Origin: Hippopus hippopus
Taxonomy: Eukaryota; Mollusca; Bivalvia; Cardiida; Cardiidae
Direction of reading: 5' to 3'
Length of the DNA stretch: 64,000 nucleotides
NCBI GenBank assembly: GCA_946811185.2
Contig: OX328097.1
Span: 4,760,242 to 4,824,241 of the forward strand
The notes below the pieces were generated by a model. The model searched no databases. It was given only the letters and a program-made list of their open reading frames with translations, and was not told the DNA's origin. Positions 42,566-53,256 of this stretch are shown here, one piece after another. The first letter of the stretch is position 1. The number at the start of each line of letters is the position of its first letter. The position numbers were made by a program, and so were the translations under genes.

Positions 42566-44050
42566 TCAACCAGTTTATTACTAAATTAGATGATTTCCAC
42601 ATAGTCCTTTGCAAGAATAAGAATGGATTTCTTTATCCATTGTCAAGGTTCTAATTCAGTATAAAAGGCAATATAGCATGGGGTTCTTACTCCCATACAC
42701 AGTTCAAACAACTACCATTTGATATGTGATTTTCAAAAACAGTGTGGTTATTCAGTGTCGACCGATTACAGTGCTGACAGCACTTTGATTTTTTTCCAGT
42801 CTCAAAGTGGGACCTTCCTTTGTTTCAGAGAAACTTAAGACGTCAGTCAGCACTGAATGTATTTGAGTGTCCATAGATTACATGTGAGACAGAGGAAGTA
42901 ACTTTTTACAAACCTCAGTATATTTTTGAAGTTGTTTCCCTTCTTTAAATAAAACCTAATCATTAAATACAACGCAATTGGGGGTGTTATCAAAACTTCC
43001 ATTTCTTAAGAACACTCTAGATATGTAAACTTAAATGTAATATAGTAATGAACGGGAAAAGGTAAAAAAAAGGTAAATAGATGCACGTGAATAGGAACTG
43101 TTCTTGTGAGATAAATTTCATATAGACTCTAATGCGCAAATTATGCAAATTATGACATCAGAAAGCAATATTCATTGGACAATTTTCCGAGGCTGATGAA
43201 AGAAACTGATCTCCCCCTCGATGTAACGCATGCATTTAGCAGTTGGGCTGACATTAATTGTTTGCATTCAAACATTCGATGATCATTTATTTGAAACTAA
43301 AAAAAAAACATCTACGTAACCCTTGTATTCAGTGCGTAACAATCACATTCTTTCTAGGGAAATTCGAAAAAGAAAGCTGTCGGTGTGCACGCTAAGTTCA
43401 GCTTCCACATGGAGATTTTGAAAACGAGGGTGGCGTTATCACGTGACATCTTAGACTCATTTCCGCTCTAAACAATAAAAGCAAGAGATATTGAAACCAC
43501 GTTGTGAAAGGTAGGTCCTTATTGTGTTGCTTATATACTAGCTACCTTAAAGTTTCGAAGAGAAATAAAATTTCCATTTCCTTGTTTGAAACAACATCAT
43601 TTTTTCATATACCTTCCTATTTTTAAACGCTGACAACACTTCTTCAACGCAAAATGATACAGCAGCTAATATTGGCGCATCCCATTTCCCGCGGGAAATA
43701 AAGATATGATAAATACGCAAGATAGCTCCAAATTAAACCTGAATTTCACCAAATTGTTAGAGTTTTAGTTGCATATGATTTTCCTCGCGGCTTATAACGA
43801 TTTAGGAACTTATGGAGGATGGTAATCATCGCTTTGCATTTTGTTTACCTTTTCCATAGTGTGACCTCGTGACTCATTTTATGATGAGTGGTCTTCGCTT
43901 TTCGCTTATCGTGACGTTACAATTCATTACATTTAATTGCGACATCTTAACCCCCCCATCCCCGCCATGATTATGTAAAATTCATTTAATGCAATGATTA
44001 CCGTAACAAACGGCTCAAGATTCTCACAGAAGTGTTTTAAAACAAAGTCC
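42566..44050. other. No gene recognised
   Basis: About 1.5 kb without repeats I could match or supported ORFs; contains G/A- and C-runs. Confidence 0.45.
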
Positions 44051-44130
44051 ATTTATCAGGATGAGGTCAGAACGTGCAGTCTGAACTTTTTGCAACACTT
44101 CTACTTTAATTCATAATGTGGTCAAAACAA

Positions 44131-44200
44131 GCTTATCACTTTACCAAATGATGAAATTTAGACTTGCCCAAAGTAAAAGCATTTGAAGATGACAATTCAT
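44131..44200 (-). mobile_element. MITE family A end fragment
   Basis: TATCACTTTACCAAATGATG..AAGCATTTGAAGATGACAA. Confidence 0.6.
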
Positions 44201-44239
44201 TTATTGGTATATTAAGGCCACCGGCCCATCATACAACAT

Positions 44240-44598
44240 TATTATACATACAATACATGTGATAGGGTTGCATATATCCTCGGATGCCCAAACTGCACCC
44301 CCTGTAAGCTTTATCTGGGAACTATAAATAGATGATATACAAAAGAAAAAATAAATGCATAAGTCAAATGTGTTCTATATCCTCGGATGCCCAAACTGCA
44401 CCCCCTGTAAGCTTTATCTGGGAACAGAACTATAAATAGATGATATACAAAAGAAAAAATAAATGCATAAGTCAAATGTGTTCTATATCCTCGGATGCCC
44501 AAACTGCACCCCCTGTAAGCTTTATCTGGGAACAGAACTATAAATAGATGATATACAAAAGAAAAAATAAATGCATAAGTCAAATGTGTTCTATTTCC
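44240..44598 (+). repeat. Tandem repeat, 108-bp unit, about 3.3 copies
   Basis: CTATATCCTCGGATGCCCAA..CACCCCCTGTAAGCTTTATC..GAACTATAAATAGATGATAT..ATGCATAAGTCAAATGTG recurs with starts at about 44281, 44384 and 44492. The first unit lacks a 5-base CAGAA. Units are otherwise almost identical. The long minus frame (44613-44311) is a by-product because 108 is divisible by three. Confidence 0.95.
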
Positions 44599-45975
44599 AT
44601 CAATCTCCATCAAAATTCATGTGTACAATAATTTTAAACTTCCAAAACTTGATAAAAATTAACTGCATGTCAAACAAACAACCGCCATTTTCTGTGTGCC
44701 TAACTCCGCCCCCTGGAGTAACGTAACAAATTCTCCCAAGTCTCAAAAAATAAGGTCAAATTATTAATGTTACTATTTTTTTTTAACAAATGTAACTTCA
44801 ACATTGAGCTGTTTCAAAATAAATAACTACAGGAGTTTGTCATTGTTTTTATGTGATCCACTAGTTCTAATAGCATCAATAAAGGTGGTTTACCAATGGT
44901 TATTGTTTTAGGATGCACCTTTCCTGGTAACCTGTACCCGAGAGTGGTGCGAGTACATTAAATATTTAGCAGCCCTGTTAATTTCTTGTTAAGCTTTCTG
45001 AGGTGCAACATGGGAATAGTGCTTATTTGTACTTCTGATCTTTCATGAGTTGGGCTTGAATTAAAATGGGGAAAGCAAATATCAGTTAAAGACTGTGGGA
45101 CCAAGACCTATCTATAAAGATTTGCTTGGCCTTAGAGAAATTTGTTTTGTCACGTGAATTTCATTCATAAAATGTAAACCTTTGCAGACGAAGCGTTTCA
45201 GATGTGTTTACAGTTGTATTTCATGACTTTAGAGGTGATTTTTGACGGAAAAAAATTGCATTACGAAAATACACAGAAAAACAGTAAGTGGACATAAAAA
45301 TCGAGACAAATATCTGCTTATATCTCAGTTTGGGGTGAAAACCATTGGAATGTATTTACTATGATGTAGTAAAAACTTTTCTGACTGTCAGTCTTGCGCA
45401 CGCTGAAACATCGCGAGATTTTGACGAAAATAAGAAAGGTGGCGGAGTTAGGGCAGGGGCTCAGTTAGGGCACCCGACGATATAAAATATATATAGAACT
45501 GACATAAGTTAGCATCCAAGAACAAAAATACCACTAAAGCAGACATCAAGCGCGCCACGGGCAATCTTAACACCACCTGCCGGAGGAGCCCATTAAAATT
45601 TTATCCTGAACACCATCGATTGTCATATCTTTTCATCACATAAACGTTTAAAAACAAACACATTGAATTTATATGCGATGCCTACATATTTATGAATTGT
45701 GAAAGTGTATTAGACTCATGTAAAGTTATAAACTCTAGCCTTGGGCTGTGTGAAAAATATACTGGGTACGACATAGGTTTGCTTCTGAGACAAAATTACA
45801 TCAAACGAGTGTGCCAAATGCTATTAAGCAAGCCTATGGCAAGCCCAATAAAACACTACCTGAAAAGCCAAAAATGTCAGATTTTTTTCTTTGATATAAC
45901 ATCTCGCCCACAGTAGGTCAGAATGCGCAAAACTGCATGCACGAGTACTAATTTCAACAGATAAAATCCACTTTG
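44599..45975. other. No gene recognised
   Basis: Plus frame 45692-45916 has no domain. CCGCCACCTTTC-like and TTAGGGCACCCG segments are unmatched. Confidence 0.45.
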
Positions 45976-45984
45976 ACACAGTAA

Positions 45985-46145
45985 ATGACTCGAATGATAG
46001 AGTTGTCCTCTGAAAGACTAGAAAACATCGTGGGAAAAGGAGAAAATGCTGGTTGGCAGCATTTTCTACTTTTCCCATGATGTTTTCAAAAGCCTTATTT
46101 CTCAGGGTCATTAAAATACCGGATTATATGGTAAAGGCGTAAATT
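45985..46145 (-). mobile_element. MITE family A, 5'-truncated
   Basis: TGATAGAGTTGTCCTCTGAA, hairpin ACATCGTGGGAAAAGG..CCCATGATGT, then GGGTCATTAAAATACCGGAT, ending GGTAAAGGCGTAAATTAA. Confidence 0.8.
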
Positions 46146-46284
46146 AACAATCTAACAAAATCTTTTGGTTTGGGGGGTTTTGAAGACCCTATCTTATTCT
46201 CTTGAAATGAGGTTCAGCAAACATCACTGACTGCAAAAATACAACTTCCTACCATACAAAAATCCATCATTTATTCAGTTTATC

Positions 46285-46352
46285 TATTTATTATGGACAC
46301 AGTAAACAAGATCATACTGCACAAAATATTTAGTCTGATCAATGATAATAAC
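46285..46352 (+). repeat. MITE family C core, decayed
   Basis: ATGGACACAGTAAACAAGAT..CATACTGCACAAAAT..TAGTCTGATCAATGAT. Confidence 0.5.
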
Positions 46353-46414
46353 TTTTCACTTTGCTGTCACATTCATGGAAAAAAGTAACTATGAAATGTG
46401 AAATTATTTTGGTC

Positions 46415-46500
46415 TCATTATGCCCCTGAAAAAAATATTGGGGCGTATAGATTTTGTTTAGTACGTCCGTCCATCAGTTTTTATGTTCAGGCTCATAAGC
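46415..46500 (+). repeat. Head fragment of a modular-type repeat
   Basis: TTATGCCCCTGAAAAAAATA-TTGGGGCGTA palindromic tag followed by GTACGTCCGTCCATCAG, the same layout as the heads at 46905 and 50820. Confidence 0.4.
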
Positions 46501-46725
46501 TTTTTCTCTATTTTTCAGTTTCAAGATGACTTGTTTTTGAACTGAAAATCTTGTGAAGAAATGCTTAAAACATTTTAAACTTATTCCAAGTGTTCTTTTC
46601 AATATTGCAGAATTTTCCACCCATGAGTTTACATACAGTTTACATCCAACAAAATGAACTTGGTTGAAAATTGTCCAGATGGTAAGGCTTAGTTTTGTTT
46701 CGTGAGGCTTTACAAATAACAAAAT

Positions 46726-46885
46726 TGTTAACTCATTCATACTGAAAGCATCTGCAGACTGCTATACATGTAACTCAATGAAATTCTTTGATTTCACTTT
46801 GATATGTTGTAAACATTGGGGAAAGGAGAAAATGCTGATAATCAGATTTTTTTCTTTTCCAGGATTTTCCATGACTCCCTGCAAC
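46726..46885 (-). mobile_element. MITE family A, partial
   Basis: TTAACTCATTCATACTGAAA to the hairpin GATAATCAGATTTTTTTCTT, then truncated near a C14 run. Confidence 0.7.
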
Positions 46886-46904
46886 CCCCCCCCCCCCTTT
46901 TTTT

Positions 46905-48228
46905 AGCTCACCTGAGCACGAAGTGCTCTGGGTGAGCTATTGTGATCGGTCGTCGTCCGTCCATCCATCTGTCCGTCCGTCCGTTAACAATTTCTTTAAA
47001 AATCTTCTCCTCCAAAACCAGATGGCCAATCTTGATAAAACTTGGCAGGAATGTTCCTTGGATGAAGCTCTACAAAAGTTGTTAAAAGAATTTAATTCCA
47101 TCAAAAACTCTGGTTGCCATGGCAACAAAATGGCTGAAAATGGAAAAAATCTTTAAAAATCTTCTTGGGACAAACCATAAGGCCGAGAGCATTCATATTT
47201 TGTATGAAGCATCATTGGGTGACCCTTTACCAAAAATTGTTAAAATTATTCCCATAGGGTCATATTTGGGCTTTGCCCGGGCACACCCTATTTTACATAA
47301 TAACAAAGAAGGAAATCTTCAAAAAATCTTCTTCTGACAAACCATAATGGCTAGAGCATTCATATTTGGTTTGTAGCATTATCTGATGATCCTCTACCAA
47401 AATTGTGAAAATTATATTTCTGTGGTCATATTTGGGCTCTGCCAGGACGCACCCTAATTTACATGGAAACAAAGAAGGAAATCTTTTAAAATCTTCTTGT
47501 GACAAACCATAAGGGCTAGAGCATTCATATTTTGCATGTAGCATCATCTAGTGACCCTTTATAAAAATTGTTAAAATTATCCCCTTGGGGTCATATTTGG
47601 ACTCTGCCCGGGCACACACTATTTTACATAGAATTAAAGAAGGAAATCTTTTAAAATCTTCTTGTGACAAACCATAAGGGCTAAAGCATTCATATTTTGC
47701 ATGTAGCATCATCTGGTGACTCTTTATAAAAACTGTTAAAATTATCTCTTTGGGGTCATATTTGGGCTCTGCTCGGGTGCACCCAATTTTACATAGAAAC
47801 AAAGAAGGAAATCTTTTAAAACTCTCGTTCTGACAAATCATAAGGGCTAGAGCATTCTTAATTTGTATGTAACATCATCTTGAGACTTTCTACCAAAACT
47901 TTAAAAATTTACCCCTTGGGTGGAGTTTGGGCTCTGCCCGGGCACACCCTATTTAACATTGAAAAGGAAGAAAATTACATGTGACAAGTGAGAGACTAAA
48001 ACTTTCATGTTTTGTTTGTAGCAAAGTTCTGGTGACCCTCTGCCAAAAGTTGTTAGAGTAATTCTTATTGGGGTCACATTATGGCTTTCCTCCCCTCCCC
48101 CGGGTATGCCTTATCAAAAAAGAATGGCTTCTGGCTTTGATATACTATTATTTGTATGTGGTATTCCATATAAGTTACAAATATACTCAGGTGAGCGATA
48201 TAGGACCATCATGGTCCTCTTGTTTTTT
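46905..48228 (+). repeat. Modular repeat I: palindromic tag, CCGT tract, 165-bp units, shared tail
   Basis: The head reads AGCTCACCTGAGCACGAAGT, then GTCGTCCGTCCATCCATCTG. Units with AAACCATAAGGGCTAGAGCA, GCATGTAGCATCATCTGGTG and GGGGTCATATTTGGGCTCTG start near 47172, 47339, 47504, 47669 and 47835, spaced 165-167 bp. The tail reads CTCAGGTGAGCGATATAGGA-CCATCATGGTCCTCTTGTTT. The tag GCTCACCTGAG is inverted at the tail as CTCAGGTGAGC. Frames at 46923-47841 lie within it and are not genes. Confidence 0.85.
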
Positions 48229-48299
48229 TGTTTAGTTTGGACTCACAATTTGTCTTAATGTCCCCTAAACTTAAGATGTTTGTACCCTTTCAAATTCAT

Positions 48300-48480
48300 T
48301 TGAAGGTTGAAGGGGGGGAAAAATGCCCCTCTTACAACAAAGTGTAGAGAAGGTAGAAAACAATGTGAAAAAAGGAGAAAATACTGTTAACCAGCATTTT
48401 CTCCTTTTCTCACAATGATTTCAAAAGACTCCTTCCTGAGGTTCGTTGAAACAGGGTTTTGTTTGGAAAAGGGTCAATAA
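48300..48480 (-). mobile_element. MITE family A, 5' part replaced
   Basis: Hairpin AATACTGTTAACCAGCATTT onward to GGTTTTGTTTGGAAAAGGGT; the outer left third is missing. Confidence 0.7.
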
Positions 48481-48795
48481 TTGTTCCATCAGAGGTGTTG
48501 AGAAAACAAGGAAATGCTTATATCCCCTTTTACTCAGAGTTAAAAAGAAACAGAGAAAAACAAGTGTGTACATTTTGTTTAGATATCATCATATTTGTAG
48601 ACCTATATGATTATGTAAGAGTGCAGGGTTGATTGCCATACAAAGAAAAACATAAACACCTAGCCTAGGAATGTAGCAAGTTGGTAAAAACTGGGGATAA
48701 CCAATATCAGGATCAAAGCCTTTAAGTATTTGGTGCATTTGTTTGTGATTTTGTTACAGCACTTGTTAGGTGATACTTTGTTCCAATTGTTTCAT
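48481..48795. other. No feature recognised
   Basis: Non-coding. Confidence 0.45.
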
Positions 48796-48796
48796 T

Positions 48797-49019
48797 TAAC
48801 CATTTACCACACAATCCCGACTTTAAAGGGATCCTGAAGGAGAAGGTTTATGAAAGCATTGTGGCAAAAGGAGAAAATGCTGGTAACCAGCATTTTCTCG
48901 TTTTCCTACATTGTTTTCTACCCTATCTAAGACAGAAATCACTATTTAAGCAACATTGGTTGTCTGCACATGCTTTCAATTTGGTCCAGACCAAAATTTT
49001 AGTGTTTGGTAAAGCGTTA
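48797..49019 (+). mobile_element. MITE family A, full length
   Basis: TTAACCATTTACCACACAAT to TTTTAGTGTTTGGTAAAGCG; shares its terminal TTAA with the next copy. Confidence 0.9.
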
Positions 49020-49466
49020 ACTCTTGAAAATGACGAAGTTTTAGACTTTTCCATATTGAATGTATTTATAGAAAATAAATGACATACAGCTCAGATGATT
49101 TTATTGGGTTTTTTTTTTTTTATTTGTTTGAATGGTGTTTTACGCCGCTTTCAACATTATTTCAGTCATATCACGGCGACAGCTCACATATTCATGTTTT
49201 CCTGGGTTTTACCAGTACTAGGCTGGGCTCTGAAGTGTCTTGCCCAAGGACACTCCTGTGAAAAATCCAGTGGAGCCAGTGAGGCTCGAACCCGGGGCCT
49301 CCAGGTCACGAGTCCTACACATTACCACTGAGCCACACAGGACCCTTTATTGGGTTTGAAAGGGTAGAAAATATTATGGGAGATGGAGAAAATAATTTTT
49401 ACCAGTAATTTTTCCTTTTCCCGAAATATTTTTAATAATCAGGGGATAGTTTGGTAAAGGGTTAAG
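49016..49466 (-). mobile_element. MITE family A interrupted by a SINE
   Basis: The left part runs TTAACTCTTGAAAATGACGA to ATGATTTTATTGGGTTT. After the SINE it resumes TTTATTGGGTTTGAAAGGGT through a decayed hairpin to GATAGTTTGGTAAAGGGTTA. Removing the SINE restores family length. Confidence 0.85.
49112..49345 (-). mobile_element. tRNA-derived SINE with 12-bp target-site duplication
   Basis: TTTATTGGGTTT at 49100-49111 and 49346-49357 flanks it. Minus-strand head: TGTGGCTCAGTGGTAATGTG (A box) and CCGGGTTCGAGCCTC (B box). Body TCCTTGGGCAAGACACTTCA; 3' end with GCGGCGTAAAACACC and a run of A. Confidence 0.92.
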
Positions 49467-49471
49467 GCGTA

Positions 49472-49700
49472 TAACACTTTACCACACAATCCCGACTTTA
49501 AAAGACCATGGGGAAGAAACTTTTTGAAAACATTGTGTAAAAAGAAAAAAATGCTTGTAACCAGCATTTCCTCTTTTTCCCCACAATGTTTTCTCACCTG
49601 TCAAGGACAAATTTCGTTTATTTGAGCCACCTTTGAGTTGGCGTCTGCTAATTCTCTCAATTTGGACCAGTCTAAAATTTTGTGGTTTGGTAAACAGTTA
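49472..49700 (+). mobile_element. MITE family A, full length
   Basis: ATAACACTTTACCACACAAT to TTTTGTGGTTTGGTAAACAG. Confidence 0.88.
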
Positions 49701-49830
49701 ATGAAATTTAAAAGGAAAAGGCCCTTCTGTACTTCAGTAAGTATCCTGTTTTTAAATGAAACAAAGATTAGGTTCCTTGTGAAGTCAAGATTATTTTGTC
49801 TGAATATCTTGCATGCATGTTATTTGTATC

Positions 49831-49937
49831 TTAACTCTCTACCTGATGATAAAATCTTAGACTTGTCCAAATTCAAAGCATTAATTTGCAGACGACAAAA
49901 TTAACATTGTGGAAAAAGGAGAAAATGCTGGTCACAT
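49831..49937 (-). mobile_element. MITE family A, left half
   Basis: TTAACTCTCTACCTGATGAT to GGAGAAAATGCTGGTCAC; ends at the hairpin centre. Confidence 0.8.
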
Positions 49938-50167
49938 TACCCCTCTGACAAACAGTAAAATTTAACACTTGTTTAAATTCAAAGCATTTGCAGACGACAA
50001 AATTCATGCGGCTCAAAAGTTGAAATTTATTCTGGGAAGGGTAGAAAAAATTGTGGGAAAAGGAGAAAATGCTGGTCACCAGCATTTTCTCCTTTTTCCA
50101 CAATGTTTTTAAAAGGCTTCTGTCTCAGGATTGTTAAAAGTAGGGATTTTATGGTAAAGAGTTAGCT
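49938..50167 (-). mobile_element. MITE family A, full length
   Basis: ATTACCCCTCTGACAAACAG to GGATTTTATGGTAAAGAGTT; hairpin centre GGTCACC. Confidence 0.88.
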
Positions 50168-50396
50168 CTTATCTAAAACAGTTCTGAGTTTTAACGTCAT
50201 CGGGAAACAAGGCTTTTGAAAACACTGTGGATAAAAGGAGAAAATGTTTATCTGATAACAGACGTTTTCCCCTTTTCCACAATGTTTTCTACCCATTGTA
50301 AGACAAATTTCATTGTTTAGGCCACAATCAGTTTGTCGTCTGCTAGTACTTCAAATTTGGACAGGTCTTAATATTTTTTGTTAGATAAAAAGTTAA
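50163..50396 (+). mobile_element. MITE family A, full length
   Basis: GTTAGCTCTTATCTAAAACA to TTTTTTGTTAGATAAAAAGT; the hairpin has a TTATCTGATAAC centre. Confidence 0.85.
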
Positions 50397-50616
50397 TTAA
50401 CCATTTACCTTACAATGCCGACTTTAACGAGCCCCGGAAAGACTCCTTTTGAAAACATTGTGGGAAAAAGAGAAAATGCTGGTAGCCAGCATTTTCTCTT
50501 TTTCCTACAATGTTTTCTACCCTATCAAAGGAAAAGTTTGAGTCACATTGAAATTGTTGTCTACAAATACTTTCAATTTGGACAAGGCTAGAATTTTGTC
50601 GTCTGGTAAAGGGTTA
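50393..50616 (+). mobile_element. MITE family A, full length
   Basis: TTAACCATTTACCTTACAAT to TTTTGTCGTCTGGTAAAGGG. Both hairpin arms carry the same paired change (AAAAAGAGA and TCTCTTTTT). Confidence 0.9.
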
Positions 50617-50822
50617 ACTCTATACCTGACATCAAAATTTGTAAGTAACCCAAATTGAAAGCATTTGTGGACAAGCTGAATATGGCTTCAGTAATAGGAT
50701 TTGTCTTTAAAAGGGTTGAAAACATTGTAGATATGGGTAGAAATACTGGTTACCAGCATTTTTTTCCTGTTTGCACAATGTTTTCAATAAGCATCCATAG
50801 TGTTGTTAAAACCTACGTTTTT
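50612..50822 (-). mobile_element. MITE family A, cut at the modular repeat
   Basis: TTAACTCTATACCTGACATC through the hairpin to GTTGTTAAAACCTACGTTTTTT, where the modular repeat begins; the last about 20 bases of the MITE are missing. Confidence 0.85.
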
Positions 50823-51870
50823 TAGCTCCACTGGCCAAAGGTCAGCTGGCTTATGTCACGGCCCGCTGTCCGTCGTGCATGCGTGCGTCCATCCGTCCGT
50901 CCATCCGTCCTTTTATTTTAAACATCTTTTCTTAAACTACCCATCCAATTTTGATGAAACTTCACAGAAATGATCTGCCATGGTCCTCTTCAGAATTTTT
51001 TGAAAGAATTTGATTCCTTCAAAAACTCTGGTTGCGATGGCAACAAAACTGAAAAATATTGGAAATCTTTGAAAATCTTCTTGTCTGAAACCATAAGGCC
51101 TAGGGCTACCAAATTTGGCATGTAGCTTTATCTAGTGGGCCTCTATCAAGTTTCTTCAAATTATAGCCCTGGGGTCACAAGTTTACATGGGCTTATGTAG
51201 AGAAAACTATAGAAATCTTCCTGTACCTAGCCATGAGGCCTAGGGTTACCAAATTTTGCATGTGGCTTTATCTAGTGGGCCTCTACCAAGAGTGCCCAAA
51301 TTATAGCCCTTGGGTCAAATTTGACCCCCACCCCGGGGGTCACAAGTTTTAAATGGGCTTATATGGGGAAAACTTTTGAAATTTCCCTGTACCTAGCCAT
51401 AAGGCCTAGGGCTACCAAATTTTGCATGTGGCTTTATCTAGTGGGCCTCTACCAAGAGTGCCCAAATTATAGCCCTGGGGTCAAAGTTGGCCCCACCCGG
51501 GGGGGGGTCACAAGTTTTACATGGACTTATATAGAGAAAACTTGAGAAATCTCCCTGTACTTAGTCATAAAGCCTAGGGCTACCAAATTTGCATGTAGCT
51601 TTATCTAGTGGGCCTTCACCAAGAGTGCGTAAATTATAGCCCTAGGGGGGAATTTGATTCATCCCCAGGGGTCAGAAGTTTTATATGGGCTTATATAGTG
51701 AAATCTTAAGAAATCTTCTTGTTACTAACCATAAGAACTAGGACTACCAATTTTAGTCCTAAGGGGTCTTATGTTCAAAACCAATTGGCCAAGTAGTGTA
51801 ATAATTGGCATGTAGGGTTTTTACGAATTAGCCAGTGGAGTGATACAGGGCCATCATGACCCTCTTGTTT
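50820..51870 (+). repeat. Modular repeat II: different tag, homologous 165-bp units, same tail
   Basis: The head AGCTCCACTGGCCAAAGGTC is followed by CGTCCATCCGTCCGTCCATC. Units with CCATAAGGCCTAGGGCTACC, GCATGTGGCTTTATCTAGTG and CCAAATTATAGCCCTGGGGT start near 51096, 51236, 51402, 51570 and 51733. The tail TAGCCAGTGGAGTGATACAG-GGCCATCATGACCCTCTTGTTT carries the tag inverted. Units align to those of repeat I at ACCATAAGG-CTAG, GCATGTAGC and CTTGGGGTCA. Confidence 0.85.
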
Positions 51871-51943
51871 TCATTAAGGATGAAGCATAATTCTTCACCA
51901 GTTGAAAGAAATTTTTCCAGCAGCTTACTTGTTAGCGACCTTG

Positions 51944-52170
51944 TAAAGCCATTACCAAACAACAAAATTTCGGACTCGACGAAAATGAAAGCATTCACAG
52001 ACGACACATTCAAAACAGCTCAAATGATGATTTCTGTCTTTGATAGAGTGGAAAACATTGTGGTAAAAAGAAAAAATGCTGGTTACCAGCATTGTCTCCT
52101 TTTCCTACAATGTTTTTCAAAAGCCTTCTTAGTTATTTAAACTCGGGATTGTGTGGTAAAGGGTTAAGCA
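51944..52170 (-). mobile_element. MITE family A, full length
   Basis: AAGCCATTACCAAACAACAA to GGATTGTGTGGTAAAGGGTT. Confidence 0.88.
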
Positions 52171-52246
52171 TCTCCTTTGTCCACAATGTTTTCAAAGCCT
52201 GCTTCTTTTGCGGTGTTAAAAACTAGGGGTTGTTTGTTAGAGTGTT
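52171..52246 (-). mobile_element. MITE family A, right third
   Basis: CATCTCCTTTGTCCACAATG to GGGTTGTTTGTTAGAGTGTT. Confidence 0.75.
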
Positions 52247-52467
52247 AACACACTATCCTGAGTTTAAATGATCCTGAAAAAGAAGCCTTTTGAACACATG
52301 GTGGGAAAAGGATAAAATGCTGGTAACCAGCATTTTCTCCATTTCCCACAATGTTTTGTACCTTATCAAAGACAAATTCCATCATAATAGCTACATTTAA
52401 ATTGTCGTCTGTTAATACTTTCAATTTGGACAAGTCTACATTTTTGTTACGTGGTAAAGAGTTACGG
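52243..52467 (+). mobile_element. MITE family A, full length
   Basis: TTAACACACTATCCTGAGTT to TTTTTGTTACGTGGTAAAGA; hairpin complete apart from single changes. Confidence 0.88.
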
Positions 52468-53029
52468 GTTTTGAGTGTAGGAAGATATAAGTGGCCTATA
52501 AGAGCAATTCTCCTCTTACCACAATGTTTTTGATGGATTTTTAGGTTAGACATAAAAAAGTTTGGATTCAGGAGGTATTGAGTTAAATAACAAAGCTCGG
52601 GAAACAGGATTAATTATTCCCCTTCCTGTGCCGTATAATTACGGAGTTTGCCCCGTTTCCAATAATGTACATCCAAAATTCAGCTGGGCTATAAATTGGC
52701 AATGCTCTCTGTTTTTATTTGATAAAATGTCCTATACCATGTAATATTGAGCTGATTTTAGCAGCATTAGGAAAGGTTGCTTAGTGACGGGAGAATACAA
52801 GCCTAAATGTTGCCATGGTAATGTCCCAGAAGTCAATTTGATGAATAAGAAAGCTTCTGCTGGAGAGAGGCTGTGTATTGTATTATACTCACTTCTCTTT
52901 CTCTCCCCCTCTCAAAATTTTCTACTGGATCGGTGTAATCTTATTTTCCACTTTCTACGGAGTAATCTTCTTTTTCCACTTTCTATGATCACCTCTCCAT
53001 CACCTTTCGGTTTTTGATTTTCTAGGCTT
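52468..53029. other. No gene recognised
   Basis: Contains a CT-rich tract near 52890-52990; small ORFs without signature. Confidence 0.45.
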
Positions 53030-53256
53030 CTTCAATTTTTTCCCACACAACAAAATTTTGGACTTGACAGAATTAAAAACATGTCCAGATGACCAATTGT
53101 TTGTAGCTCAAATGATGATTTCTGACTGATTGGTTAGAAAACACTGTGGGAAAAGGAGAAAATGCTGGAAAAACCAGCATTTTCTCCATTTCACACTTTT
53201 TTCAGAAGCCTTGTTTCTTCGAGTTGTTCAGATTCGTAATTGTGTGGTAAAGAGTT
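53030..53256 (-). mobile_element. MITE family A, founder of the 171-bp array
   Basis: TTTTTTCCCACACAACAAAA to GTAATTGTGTGGTAAAGAGTTA. The hairpin centre is expanded to GCTGGAAAAACCAGC. Confidence 0.85.

Noticed and set aside
44311..44613. 100-codon minus ORF with a 36-residue repeating peptide
   Set aside because: It is the translation of the 108-bp tandem repeat; the period is divisible by three so the frame stays open by chance.
47293..47841. Repeated minus-strand peptide frames (about 55-residue period)
   Set aside because: They follow from the 165-bp units of the modular repeat and have no start or domain of their own.
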